A stretch of DNA of 64,000 nt from DASUPK01 sp046732465. GTDB lineage: Bacteria; Actinomycetota; Thermoleophilia; Solirubrobacterales; 70-9. The stretch lies in contig JBKPND010000039.1 in assembly GCA_046732465.1 (NCBI GenBank), positions 4,051 to 68,050 of the forward strand, given 5' to 3'. Under the pieces are notes generated by a model, which searched no databases, had not been told where the DNA came from, and worked only from the letters and a program-made list of their open reading frames with translations. The position numbers were made by a program, and so were the translations under genes. This document shows positions 8,096 through 16,562 of the stretch, piece after piece. Positions within the stretch are counted from its first letter, which is position 1, and every line of letters starts with the position of its first letter.

Positions 8096-9286
8096 TTGCC
8101 GGACTTCGCCCTCTACAGACCGCTGCTCGCCAACAAGCGCTTCCGAGGGCAGGCCCTGGCCGGGCTCCTCGCGCAGATCAGCCAGGGCGGTGCCGCGCTC
8201 GCGCTCATCCTGCTGATCCAGCACGCGCGCGGCTCGCTCGGACTGGCCGGGGCGGCCACCGCGGGCTTCGCGATCGGCGCCGCCATCGCCAGGCCGATTC
8301 AGGGCCGGCTGATCGATGACCAGGGGCCGCGAAACGTCCTGTTGGCGATCGCCGTGTTCCACACGGCCGGGCTCCTCGCGCTGGTGCCGGTCGTGCGTTC
8401 GGACGTGCCGGGGGTCGCCATCGTCGCCGTTGCGCTGATCGCCGGCCTCGGGCTGCCGCCGGTCTCCCAGACACAGCGGGTGGTCTGGGCGGAGCTCTCC
8501 GATGAGGACCGGACCACCGTGTTCAGCGTCGTGACGATGATCCAGGAGCTCTCGATCCTCACCGGGCCGCTGCTGGTCGGGGTGCTCGTCGGCACTGCCT
8601 CTCCCTCGGCCGCGCTGATCACGGTTGCGGCCTGCTCCGGCGTCGGGCTCGCCTGGCTTGGGATCCTGGTCCCGGCGGCGCCTCTGGATACGCAGGACGA
8701 GCGACGGGGCGGACCGCTGCTCGAGCGCGGCGTGCGGATCGTGCTGGCGCTGGAACTCCTCTTCGCGGTCGCGCTGGGCGGACTCGAGATCGGCGTTCCG
8801 GCGCTGGCGAGCTCCGAGGGTCACCCCTCCGCCGCCGGCTTCCTGCTCGCGCTGGCGTCGGCCGGCGGGATCGCCGGGGCGCTCGTCTACGGCGGGCGGC
8901 GTTGGCAGGCGAGCCCGCGCTCGCGGCTGCTCCTGCTGCTGGCCCTCAGCGCGATCGGCTTCGGGCTACTGGTCCCGAGCGAGGGGCTGGTGCTGGCGGG
9001 CGCTGTCCTGCTGGCCCTGGGGACGGTCATCAATCCGACGCTGACCACGCTGATCCTGCTGCTCGATCTGGCCTCGCCGCGGTTCGCGGCCGAGGCCTTC
9101 GGCTGGCTTTCGACCGCGACCGCGATCGGCACCGGCGCCGGCGCGGCGATCGCCGGCGCGCTCGCGCAGCACCACGGCGCGGGGCCTGCCTTCGCCGTTT
9201 CCGGAGCGGGCTGTGCGCTGGCGGTGCTGATTGCCGCGCTCGCGGCTGGGCTGCCCAGAACTGGCCAGCCGGCCAGTCCCGGGTAA
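8096..9286 (+). CDS. MFS transporter
   Basis: This is a 396-residue polytopic protein with about 12 hydrophobic helices, and it resembles drug-efflux members of the major facilitator superfamily. The loop after helix 2 (ARPIQGRLIDDQGPRNVLL) is the family motif A region. The substrate cannot be read from the sequence. The start is TTG at 8096: an in-frame TGA at 8084 excludes anything longer, and no ATG or GTG follows soon. It is the first gene of the block inserted between proB and proA, and the GMC oxidoreductase starts 11 bases after its end. Confidence 0.8.
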   Translation: MPDFALYRPLLANKRFRGQALAGLLAQISQGGAALALILLIQHARGSLGLAGAATAGFAIGAAIARPIQGRLIDDQGPRNVLLAIAVFHTAGLLALVPVVRSDVPGVAIVAVALIAGLGLPPVSQTQRVVWAELSDEDRTTVFSVVTMIQELSILTGPLLVGVLVGTASPSAALITVAACSGVGLAWLGILVPAAPLDTQDERRGGPLLERGVRIVLALELLFAVALGGLEIGVPALASSEGHPSAAGFLLALASAGGIAGALVYGGRRWQASPRSRLLLLLALSAIGFGLLVPSEGLVLAGAVLLALGTVINPTLTTLILLLDLASPRFAAEAFGWLSTATAIGTGAGAAIAGALAQHHGAGPAFAVSGAGCALAVLIAALAAGLPRTGQPASPG

Positions 9287-9289
9287 AGT
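9284..9289 (+). promoter_or_regulatory. -10 element for a leaderless mRNA (GMC oxidoreductase)
   Basis: TAAAGT, which includes part of the MFS stop codon, is followed by 8 bases and then the ATG at 9298. Confidence 0.4.
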
Positions 9290-9297
9290 CCCCGTCG

Positions 9298-11319
9298 ATG
9301 GGTTCCGGAGAGGAAGCGGGCAGCGTGCTCAGCGACTCCCAGCGCGCGGTTCTGACCGCCGTCTGCGACACCGTCGTCCCCTCGCTGCCTCGCGATCGCG
9401 ATCCGCACGGCCTCTGGGGCCGCAAGGCGAGTGACCTGGGGGTCGATGAGGGCGCGGCCCAGCTGATCTCGGAGATCCCGGACCCCGAGCTCCGGGGCGG
9501 TCTGTTGATGCTGATCGATGCGATCGGAGGCCAGGGGATCGCGCTGGCCCCTTCGCAGGAGTCCCGCGAGCAGATCCTCCGCAACACGGCTCTCTCGGAT
9601 CCACGGGCCGCCGCCGGGGTCGCCGCCCTGATCGGGATGACGCTCTTCCTCCACTACGGCGCGCCGGATCCCCAGACGGCCGGAAACCCGAACTGGGAGA
9701 GCTTCGGCTACCCGGGACCGATCTCCGCGCCGCCGGATCTGGAGAAGCCCCTCGAGATCCATGAGCCCGCCGGCTCGGAGGAGACCCTGGACGCGGACGT
9801 CTGCATCGTCGGCTCGGGCGCCGGCGGGGCCGTGGTCGCCGCCGTCCTGGCCGCACGAGGCCTCGACGTGGTCGTCCTCGAGGCGGCCGGCTACTACAAC
9901 GAGTCCGACTTCACCCAGCTCGAGCTGCCCGCGTTCCAGGAGATGTTCTGGCGCGGCGGCCCGACCCTGACCGCTGACGGCAACGTCAGCCTGGTCGCCG
10001 GGACCACCCTGGGAGGAGGCACGACGATCAACTGGACCAACTGCCTCCGGACGCGCTCCTGGGTCAGGGAGGAATGGGCGGAGCACGGGCTCGGCGATGT
10101 GGGCGAGTCGGCGTTCGACCGCCACCTCGACACGGTGCTGGAGCGGATCAACGCCAACGACCGCTGCAGCGACCTGAACGGCACGCAGCAGAGGCTGCGC
10201 GAGGGGAGCGAAGCGCTCGGCTGGAACTTCGAGACGATCGTCCGGAACACCGATCCCGAGCGCTATACGCCTGAGATGGCGGGCTACCTCGGCTTCGGCG
10301 ACCAGTCCGGGAGCAAGCAGAGCGCGGACCGCACCTGGCTCGCGGACGCGCAGGAGCACGGCGCGCGCTTCCTGACCTTCACCCGCGCCACCCGCGTGCT
10401 GACGGAGGGCGGGCGAGCGACCGGAGTCGAGGCCGTCTGGGAGACGCCCGACGGCCGCGGCGCCCAGGTGACCGTGCGCGCACCGCGCGTGGTCGTGGCC
10501 TGTGGCTCGCTGGAGTCGCCGGCGCTCCTGATGCGGTCCGGGATCGGCGGGCCGGCGGTCGGGCAGAACCTGCGGTTGCATCCCTCGAGCGTGGTCGGCG
10601 GCGCGTACGGCGATGACCAGCGGGGCTGGTGGGGCGCGCCCCAGGCTGGCCTCTGCGACGAGTTCAAGGACACGGGCGAGGGGTTCGGCTTCCTGATCGA
10701 GACCGCCCAGTACGCGCCCGGGCTGATCGGCTCCGCCACCCCCTGGATCTCGGGCGCCGACCACAAGCAGCGCATGGAGGACTTCCGCCAGACGGCGACG
10801 TTCATCTCGCTGACCCGGGATCGCGGGGCCGGCCAGGTCGGAGTCGATGCCAACGGTGAGTCCGTCCCTACCTACGCGATAACGGACCAGCTCGACCTCG
10901 AGAACCTGAAGAAGGGGATCGAGGTGCAGGTCCGGCTGCACGAGGCCGCCGGCGCCCACCAGATCGGTCCCCTCGCCGAGGGGGCGCCGACCTGGCGCCG
11001 CGGCGACGACCTCGAGGCGTTCATAGCCTCCGTCAAGCGAATCCCCTTCCGGGCCGGCGGCTACAAGCTGTTCAGCGCCCATCAGATGGGGACCTGCCGG
11101 ATGGGCGAGGATCCGGGAACCTCGGTCGCCGGGCCCTGGGGCCAGCTGCACGACACCAAGGGCGTTTGGATCGGCGACGGAAGCGCGTTCCCGACCTCGT
11201 CCGGGACCAATCCGATGGTCTCGATCATGGCGCTCGCGCACCGCACGGCCGAGGCGATCGCGGAGGACGCCGGGGAGCCGGCGCCGGCGGCGGAATCGGC
11301 AGAGGCCCAGCCGGCCTAG
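9298..11319 (+). CDS. GMC-family alcohol oxidase/dehydrogenase with an N-terminal helical domain
   Basis: This is a 673-residue FAD enzyme of the glucose-methanol-choline family. Residues 15-140 form a domain like gluconate 2-dehydrogenase subunit 3 (AVLTAVCDTVVPSLP). The Rossmann motif VCIVGSGAGGAVVAAVLAARG begins at about 163. The C-terminus has YKLFSAHQMGTCRMG with the substrate-site His and GTNPMVSIMALAHRTAE. The same architecture and the HQMGTCRMG motif occur in long-chain fatty alcohol oxidases, so a hydrophobic alcohol is the likely substrate. The aldehyde dehydrogenase downstream would oxidise the product. That pathway is inferred from adjacency. Confidence 0.85.
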   Translation: MGSGEEAGSVLSDSQRAVLTAVCDTVVPSLPRDRDPHGLWGRKASDLGVDEGAAQLISEIPDPELRGGLLMLIDAIGGQGIALAPSQESREQILRNTALSDPRAAAGVAALIGMTLFLHYGAPDPQTAGNPNWESFGYPGPISAPPDLEKPLEIHEPAGSEETLDADVCIVGSGAGGAVVAAVLAARGLDVVVLEAAGYYNESDFTQLELPAFQEMFWRGGPTLTADGNVSLVAGTTLGGGTTINWTNCLRTRSWVREEWAEHGLGDVGESAFDRHLDTVLERINANDRCSDLNGTQQRLREGSEALGWNFETIVRNTDPERYTPEMAGYLGFGDQSGSKQSADRTWLADAQEHGARFLTFTRATRVLTEGGRATGVEAVWETPDGRGAQVTVRAPRVVVACGSLESPALLMRSGIGGPAVGQNLRLHPSSVVGGAYGDDQRGWWGAPQAGLCDEFKDTGEGFGFLIETAQYAPGLIGSATPWISGADHKQRMEDFRQTATFISLTRDRGAGQVGVDANGESVPTYAITDQLDLENLKKGIEVQVRLHEAAGAHQIGPLAEGAPTWRRGDDLEAFIASVKRIPFRAGGYKLFSAHQMGTCRMGEDPGTSVAGPWGQLHDTKGVWIGDGSAFPTSSGTNPMVSIMALAHRTAEAIAEDAGEPAPAAESAEAQPA

Positions 11320-11358
11320 ACCAAACTTCAAAAGGAACTTCGAAGAGAGGAGCACGAC

Positions 11359-12825
11359 GTGGCTACCGAGACCCAGGCACCCGTTCTGACAGGGCATCCC
11401 AAGGAGGAGATCGTTCGCGACCGCCTCTACATCGGCGGCGAGTGGGTCGAGCCGGCCGGCTCCGGAACGATCGAGGTGGTCGATTCGACGACCGAGCGGG
11501 TCATCGGCCGGATCCCGGAGGGAACGCCGGAGGACGTCGACCGAGCCGTGACCGCTGCCCGCGCCGGGTTCGAGGTCTGGCGGGACGTTCCGGTCGAGCA
11601 GCGGGTCGAGACGTGCACTGCGATCAGTGCAGCGCTCGCCGAGCGCGGCGATGAGATCGCGGCGCTGATCGCCGCGGAGGTGGGCATGCCGCTGGCCCTG
11701 TCGCGGGCGATCCAGGCCGCCCTGCCCGCGCTGGACTTCGGCTCGATGGCTCAGGCCGCCTCCGAGGTTGCTTGGGAGGAGCAGATCGGGAACTCCACAG
11801 TGGTGCGGGAGCCAGTCGGTGTGGTCGGCTGCATCACGCCCTGGAACTATCCGCTGCATCAGATCTGCGCGAAGGTCGGTCCGGCACTGACCGCCGGCTG
11901 TTCCGTTGTGGTGAAGCCGAGCGAGGTGACGCCGCTCACCTCGTTCGTCCTGGCCGAGATCATCGACTCGCTCGATCTGCCGGCCGGCGTCTTCAACCTG
12001 GTCACGGGGTACGGCCCCGTGGTGGGCGAGGCGATTGCCGCGCACGACGACGTCGACATGGTCTCCTTCACCGGCTCGACCCGGGCCGGCCGCCGGGTGG
12101 CCGAGGTCGCCGCGGAGACCGTCAAGAGCGTGGCGCTCGAGCTCGGTGGCAAGTCGGCGAACGTGATCCTCGATGACGCCGACCTGCAGAAGGCCGTGGG
12201 CCACGGCGTGGCCAACTGCTACCTGAACTCCGGCCAGACCTGCAATGCGCACACCCGGATGCTGGTGCCGCGGGAGAAGCTGGCCGAGGCCGAGGCGGTC
12301 GCGCAGGCGGCGGCCGAGAAGGCGACGCCGGGCGATCCGTTCGAGGACGGCACGCGACTTGGTCCGCTGGTCTCCGAGGCGCAGCGCGAGCGGGTCCGCG
12401 GCTACATCGAGAAGGGCCAAGAGGAGGGCGCCAAGCTGGTCACGGGCGGCACGGAGCCGCCCGAGGGACTGGAGAGCGGCTACTTCGTCCGGCCGACGGT
12501 CTTCTCGGAGGTGAAGCCCGATATGACCATCGCCCAGGAGGAGATCTTCGGGCCGGTGCTCTCGATCCTGCCGTACGACTCCGAGGACGAGGCCGCCGAG
12601 ATCGCGAACTCGACCATCTACGGCCTGGACGGCGGCGTCTGGTCGGCCGACCCGGAGCGGGCGAAGGCCTTTGCTCGCCGGATGCGCACGGGCCAGGTTC
12701 AGATCAACGGCGCGACCTTCAACCCGACCGCGCCCTTCGGGGGCTACAAGCAGTCCGGGCGCGGTCGCGAATACGGCCGCTTCGGCCTCGAGGAGTTCCT
12801 CGAGGTCAAGTCCATCCAGACCTAG
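11359..12825 (+). CDS. NAD(P)-dependent aldehyde dehydrogenase
   Basis: This is a 488-residue aldehyde dehydrogenase that oxidises an aldehyde to the acid. It has the cofactor-binding run GCITPWNYPLHQ, the catalytic-base region LELGGKSANVI and the nucleophile motif NSGQTCNAHTR. The GTG start is preceded by GAGGAG with good spacing. It follows the GMC oxidoreductase, which suggests a two-step alcohol-to-acid route. The closest general class is the broad-specificity subfamily (similar to bacterial AldA/betaine-type), but the substrate is not readable from the sequence. Confidence 0.92.
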   Translation: MATETQAPVLTGHPKEEIVRDRLYIGGEWVEPAGSGTIEVVDSTTERVIGRIPEGTPEDVDRAVTAARAGFEVWRDVPVEQRVETCTAISAALAERGDEIAALIAAEVGMPLALSRAIQAALPALDFGSMAQAASEVAWEEQIGNSTVVREPVGVVGCITPWNYPLHQICAKVGPALTAGCSVVVKPSEVTPLTSFVLAEIIDSLDLPAGVFNLVTGYGPVVGEAIAAHDDVDMVSFTGSTRAGRRVAEVAAETVKSVALELGGKSANVILDDADLQKAVGHGVANCYLNSGQTCNAHTRMLVPREKLAEAEAVAQAAAEKATPGDPFEDGTRLGPLVSEAQRERVRGYIEKGQEEGAKLVTGGTEPPEGLESGYFVRPTVFSEVKPDMTIAQEEIFGPVLSILPYDSEDEAAEIANSTIYGLDGGVWSADPERAKAFARRMRTGQVQINGATFNPTAPFGGYKQSGRGREYGRFGLEEFLEVKSIQT

Positions 12826-12831
12826 TTTCGC

Positions 12832-12848
12832 CCCGCCGAACGGGCGGG
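12832..12848 (+). terminator. Short GC hairpin after the aldehyde dehydrogenase
   Basis: CCCGCC and GGCGGG pair around a 5-base loop, 7 bases after the stop. There is no U-tract. Confidence 0.4.
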
Positions 12849-12889
12849 TAATCGGCTCCTGAAGACACTGAGAAAGGAGTCGATCGAAG

Positions 12890-13468
12890 ATGACTGACGA
12901 GTTGCAGGGCAAGCGAGTCGCCTTCCTGATGGCGAACGAGGGCGTCGAGCAGATCGAGTACTTCGAGCCGCGCAAGGCGGTGGAGCAGGCCGGCGCCGAG
13001 GTCGATGTGATCTCGACCGAGTCGGGACAGGTCCAGGGTTTCGAGCATCTCGACAAGGCCGAGCGGTGGGACGTCGACAGGACGACCTCCGAGGCCCGGG
13101 CCGATGACTACGACGCGGTGGTGCTGCCCGGCGGAGTCGCGAATCCGGACAACCTGCGGACCGATAAGGACGCGGTGCGGTTCCTGCGCGAGTTCTTCGC
13201 GGCCGGGAAGCCGGTCGGCGCGATCTGCCACGCGCCCTGGATGCTGGTCGAGGCGGACGTCGTGGACGGCCGCAAGGTGACCTCGTATCCGAGCGTGCAG
13301 ACCGACATCCGGAACGCTGGCGGCAACTGGGTCGACGAGGAAGTGGTCGTCGACTCCGGCTTGGTCACCTCACGCAAGCCGGACGACATCCCCGCGTTCA
13401 ACGCGAAGATCGTCGAGGAGTTCGCGGAGGGCGTGCACGCCGAGCAGGCCGAGAAGACGCACGCGTAA
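12890..13468 (+). CDS. DJ-1/PfpI family protein
   Basis: This is a 192-residue class I glutamine amidotransferase-like protein of the PfpI/YhbO (general stress protein 18) type. The nucleophile elbow AICHAPWML carries the family Cys followed by His. A conserved Glu lies in the first helix region (ANEGVEQIEYFEPRKA). Members act as stress proteins; protease, glyoxalase and deglycase activities have been proposed. A role in handling reactive aldehydes would fit its position behind the aldehyde dehydrogenase, but that is inference. AAGGAG precedes the ATG. Confidence 0.88.
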   Translation: MTDELQGKRVAFLMANEGVEQIEYFEPRKAVEQAGAEVDVISTESGQVQGFEHLDKAERWDVDRTTSEARADDYDAVVLPGGVANPDNLRTDKDAVRFLREFFAAGKPVGAICHAPWMLVEADVVDGRKVTSYPSVQTDIRNAGGNWVDEEVVVDSGLVTSRKPDDIPAFNAKIVEEFAEGVHAEQAEKTHA

Positions 13469-13474
13469 CGCGCG

Positions 13475-14233
13475 TCAGGCCGGACCGGCTTCAATCGAGT
13501 CGCGCACCTCGCCGAGCTTGGCCGTCCGGTCGAAGGAGGTGAGGACCCAGGTGGCGCCGGCCGCTTCCCACGGGCCGGCATCGCCGCCGGGCGGGATCTC
13601 CGCGATGAGGTCGAACGGGTCGCTCTGGCCCGACCGCAGCTCGGCCACTTCGTCCGCGAAGACGGCGAGATCGTCCGGGCCGGTGAGATCGATCGGGAAG
13701 AAGCCGTCCCACTTGGCCGCTCGGCGCAGCGGCCGGCGGTTCGGCCAGCGGCCGGCGACCCAAACGGGGATGCGGGGCTGCTGGATCGGCGGCGGCTTGA
13801 ACTCCCCGGACCAGAAGCCGTTCAACCTCTCCAGGCCCGCGTCGAGCAGGCGGGCTCGCTCGCGGGGGTCGGTGGGATCGCCGAACGGCTCGAACTCGGC
13901 GTTTCGGTCGCCGCCCAGCCCGACGCCCAGGACGAGGCGGCCGCCGCTGACGTGGTCGAGGGTCACGGTCTCCCGAGCCAGCTTCTGCATTCGGCGGCGC
14001 GCCAGCGGCGTGACCAGTGGGCCGATGCGAAGGCGCTCCGTCGCGAGGGCGATGGCCGTGAGCGCGATCCAGGGATCGGCGACGGCCTCGGTGGGCGGGC
14101 GGTACCGGATGTGGTCCCAGAGAAAGAACCCGTCCCAGCCCAGCTCCTCGGCCTGGGAGGCGAGTTCGGCGACGGTGCGGGGCTCGACGAGCTCGTCGAA
14201 GGGGGCGGCGAAGATGCCGCGCTTGGCGGTCAC
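13475..14233 (-). CDS. LLM-class flavin-dependent oxidoreductase
   Basis: This is a 252-residue luciferase-like monooxygenase-fold protein using FMN or F420. The typical elements are WDGFFLWDHIRY, LGPLVTPLARRR-like text at 70-80 and GGRLVLGVGLGG. It is shorter than the 280-350 residue norm but looks complete. It converges on the PfpI gene (6-base gap) and diverges from proA. GTG 14233 lies 6 bases after a TAGCGT element on this strand, so the mRNA is probably leaderless. Confidence 0.85.
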   Translation of the reverse strand: MTAKRGIFAAPFDELVEPRTVAELASQAEELGWDGFFLWDHIRYRPPTEAVADPWIALTAIALATERLRIGPLVTPLARRRMQKLARETVTLDHVSGGRLVLGVGLGGDRNAEFEPFGDPTDPRERARLLDAGLERLNGFWSGEFKPPPIQQPRIPVWVAGRWPNRRPLRRAAKWDGFFPIDLTGPDDLAVFADEVAELRSGQSDPFDLIAEIPPGGDAGPWEAAGATWVLTSFDRTAKLGEVRDSIEAGPA

Positions 14234-14239
14234 AGGCGC

Positions 14240-14245
14240 ACGCTA
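14240..14245 (-). promoter_or_regulatory. -10 element for a leaderless mRNA (LLM oxidoreductase)
   Basis: On the minus strand, TAGCGT is followed by 6 bases and the GTG. It lies only 10 bases from the divergent proA element. Confidence 0.5.
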
Positions 14246-14255
14246 CTGGTCGGGT

Positions 14256-14261
14256 TAACCT
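14256..14261 (+). promoter_or_regulatory. -10 element for a leaderless mRNA (proA)
   Basis: TAACCT is followed by exactly 6 bases and GTG 14268. This is the reason for choosing that start over TTG 14262. Confidence 0.5.
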
Positions 14262-14267
14262 TTGTAC

Positions 14268-15533
14268 GTGGCCACCGCCGCGAAGTCCGTCGCCGATACA
14301 TGCCGCGAGGCCAAAGAGGCTTCGCACCTGCTGGCGCGCGCCGGCCGGGACGCGAAGGACGCCTGCCTGCGCGACCTGGCGGAGCGGATCGACACGAGCG
14401 TGGAGCCGCTGCTCGAGGCCAACCGAGCGGACGTTGAGGCCGGGCGCGAGGGGGGGCTGAACGAGGCGCTGCTCGACCGACTCACGCTGACCGAGGCGCG
14501 GATCGCCGAGATGGCGAAGGGCGTGCGGGAGATCGCGGACCTGGACGATCCGGTGGGCGAGGTGGTCGAGGGGTGGACCCTGGAGAACGGCTTGGAAGTT
14601 GCGAAGAAGCGGGCGCCGATCGGGGTGGTCGCGGTCGTCTACGAGGCGCGGCCGAACGTGACGATCGACGCCGCGGCGCTCTGTCTGAAGAGCGGGAACG
14701 CGGCGGTGCTGCGCGGGTCGAGCAGCGCGGAGAGCTCGAACGCGTTCCTGGCCGGGTTGATCGCGGAAGCGCTGTCGGCGGCCGAGCTGCCGGCCGCGTC
14801 GGTGTCGCTCCTCTCAGGTGGGGGCCACGAGCAGCTCGAGGAGCTGGCGACGCAGGAGGGGCTGGTCGATCTCATCATTCCGCGGGGCGGCGAGGGCCTC
14901 AAGAACGCGTTGAAGGAGGTCGCGAAGGTGCCGGTGATGTACGCCGCCGCGGGCAACTGCCACGTCTACGTGCACGAGGACGCGGACCTGGAGATGGCCG
15001 AGAAGGTGGCCTACAACGCGAAGGTGCAGCGGCCGGGTGTGTGCAACGCGGCGGAGACGCTGCTCGTCCACGGGGACGTCGCGGACGAGCTGCTGCCGAG
15101 CCTGCTGGAGAAGCTGAGCGGTGCCGGGGTCGAGCTGGTGGGCGATGAGCAGAGTCGCGAGGCGGCCGGGTCGGTTGCCGTCGGCGAGGCCACCGAGGCC
15201 GATTGGGACACCGAGTACCACGGGCTGAAGATGGCGGTCGGAGTGGTGGATTCGCTCGACGAGGCGATCGAGCACATCAACAGGCACGGGACGGGCCATT
15301 CCGACGCGATCCTGACCGGATCGCAGGAGGTGGGGGATGAGTTCACGGACGCGGTCGACTCGGCTGCGGTCTACGTCAATGCGTCCACCCGGTTCACCGA
15401 CGGCTACGAGTTCGGGATGGGCGCGGAGATCGGGAACTCGACCCAGAAGCTGCACGCCCGCGGCCCGATCGGTTTGCGCGAGCTGACCACGACCAAGTAC
15501 GTCGTCCACGGCAGCGGGCAGACCAGGGAGTAG
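14268..15533 (+). CDS. proA: Gamma-glutamyl phosphate reductase
   Basis: This is the second step of proline synthesis, the NADPH reduction of gamma-glutamyl phosphate to the semialdehyde. The 421-residue protein belongs to the aldehyde dehydrogenase superfamily. It has KKRAPIGVVAVVYEARPNVT, IIPRGGEGL and the nucleophile region QRPGVCNAAETLLVH. The end contains STRFTDGYEFGMGAEIGNST, diagnostic for ProA. The start GTG 14268 is supported by the promoter spacing. The next gene, nadD, follows directly. Confidence 0.96.
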   Translation: MATAAKSVADTCREAKEASHLLARAGRDAKDACLRDLAERIDTSVEPLLEANRADVEAGREGGLNEALLDRLTLTEARIAEMAKGVREIADLDDPVGEVVEGWTLENGLEVAKKRAPIGVVAVVYEARPNVTIDAAALCLKSGNAAVLRGSSSAESSNAFLAGLIAEALSAAELPAASVSLLSGGGHEQLEELATQEGLVDLIIPRGGEGLKNALKEVAKVPVMYAAAGNCHVYVHEDADLEMAEKVAYNAKVQRPGVCNAAETLLVHGDVADELLPSLLEKLSGAGVELVGDEQSREAAGSVAVGEATEADWDTEYHGLKMAVGVVDSLDEAIEHINRHGTGHSDAILTGSQEVGDEFTDAVDSAAVYVNASTRFTDGYEFGMGAEIGNSTQKLHARGPIGLRELTTTKYVVHGSGQTRE

Positions 15534-15537
15534 CGAC

Positions 15538-16134
15538 GTCGCACGGATCGGGGTCCTGGGCGGGGCCTTCAACCCGCCCCACGTCGGACATCTGCTCCTC
15601 GCTCAGGAGGCGCGCTGGCAGCTGGGGCTGGACGGCGTGCTGCTGATGGTCACGAACCGGGCGCCGCACAAGGAGATCGAGGACGACCCGGGTGCGGGGG
15701 TCCGGATGGAGATGGCGCGTCTGGCCGCCGATGGGGAGGAGGGGGTCGAGGCGTCCGATCTCGAGGTCGGACGGGACGAGGTGTCCTACAGCTATCGAAC
15801 CCTGGAGCAGCTGGCCGAGGAGGACCCGGGGAGGGAGCTGTACTTCCTGCTCGGGGCGGACATGGCGGCGGGGTTGGCGAGTTGGAAGGAGCCCGAGAGG
15901 GTGGTCGAGCTCGCCAGTCTGGGGGTAGTGCCGCGGCCGGGGATCGGGATCGGCGCGGTGAATTCCGCGCTCGAGCGGCTGGGTGCATCTGATCGGGCGG
16001 AGATAATAGATATGCCACTTTGCGGAGCGTCCTCGACCACAGTCAGGCAGCGGGCACGGGAAGGAAAGCCGCTGCGGCATCTGGTTCCGGACCGGGTGAT
16101 CGGGCTGATCGAGGAGAGGGGGCTGTACCGGTGA
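15538..16134 (+). CDS. nadD: Nicotinate-nucleotide adenylyltransferase (start codon not canonical)
   Basis: NadD adenylylates nicotinate mononucleotide in NAD synthesis. The nucleotide-binding motif GGAFNPPHVGHLLLAQEA is intact, followed by YFLLGADMAAGLASWKE and the C-terminal ASSTTVRQR. The frame is open back to a TGA at 15484 but has no ATG, GTG or TTG before the motif. The first canonical codon is GTG 15637 with ATG 15646 behind it, which would delete the active site. AGGGAG at 15525-15530 points to GTC 15538 (7-base spacing) as the start; ATC 15547 is another candidate. The end overlaps rsfS by 4 bases. Function is certain, the 5' end is not. Confidence 0.85.
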   Translation, partial: VARIGVLGGAFNPPHVGHLLLAQEARWQLGLDGVLLMVTNRAPHKEIEDDPGAGVRMEMARLAADGEEGVEASDLEVGRDEVSYSYRTLEQLAEEDPGRELYFLLGADMAAGLASWKEPERVVELASLGVVPRPGIGIGAVNSALERLGASDRAEIIDMPLCGASSTTVRQRAREGKPLRHLVPDRVIGLIEERGLYR

Positions 16135-16505
16135 GCCGGGGCAGGGAGATGAGCCCGGACGCGCTGGCGGGGCGGCTGGCCGCGATCGCGGACGACAAGA
16201 AGGCGACCGACCTGGTGGCGCTCGATGTCCGGTCGCTGGTCTCCTACACGGACTACCTGGTGATCTGCACGGCGAGGAACGAGCGGCAGGCCAAGGCGAT
16301 TCACGACGAGGTCTACCACCAGCTGAAGAGGGACGGATGGCTGCCCGCGAGGGTGGAGGGGGAGCGGGAGGCCGAGTGGGTGCTGATGGACTACCTGGAC
16401 GCGGTGCTGCACATCTTCACGCCGGAGCTGCGGGAGCGGTACCGGCTGGAGGTGCTCTGGGGTGAGGCCGAGCGGCTGGATTTGGATCTCGCGGGCGCCG
16501 CGTAG
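16131..16505 (+). CDS. rsfS: Ribosome silencing factor RsfS
   Basis: RsfS (YbeB/Iojap family) binds L14 on the 50S subunit and blocks subunit joining during starvation. The 124 residues contain the family core SYTDYLVICTARNERQAKAI and a final VLWGEAERLDL. GTG 16131 overlaps the nadD stop as GTGA, indicating coupled translation; ATG 16149 is an alternative. The nadD-rsfS pair is conserved across bacteria. Confidence 0.95.
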   Translation: MSRGREMSPDALAGRLAAIADDKKATDLVALDVRSLVSYTDYLVICTARNERQAKAIHDEVYHQLKRDGWLPARVEGEREAEWVLMDYLDAVLHIFTPELRERYRLEVLWGEAERLDLDLAGAA

Positions 16506-16550
16506 GCCGAATTTCGGCACCCGCGCTCTAAACCCGTCCGAGGGCGACCG

Positions 16551-16556
16551 TACGCT
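16551..16556 (+). promoter_or_regulatory. -10 element for a leaderless mRNA (DivIVA-like gene)
   Basis: TACGCT is followed by 6 bases and GTG 16563, with no Shine-Dalgarno sequence. Confidence 0.5.
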
Positions 16557-16562
16557 GCCCCC

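Noticed and set aside
8887..13056. Very long open frame of 1389 codons on the minus strand
   Set aside because: It lies wholly opposite the MFS, GMC and aldehyde dehydrogenase genes. GC-rich codon bias removes stops from the complementary frame, and its translation shows no domain.
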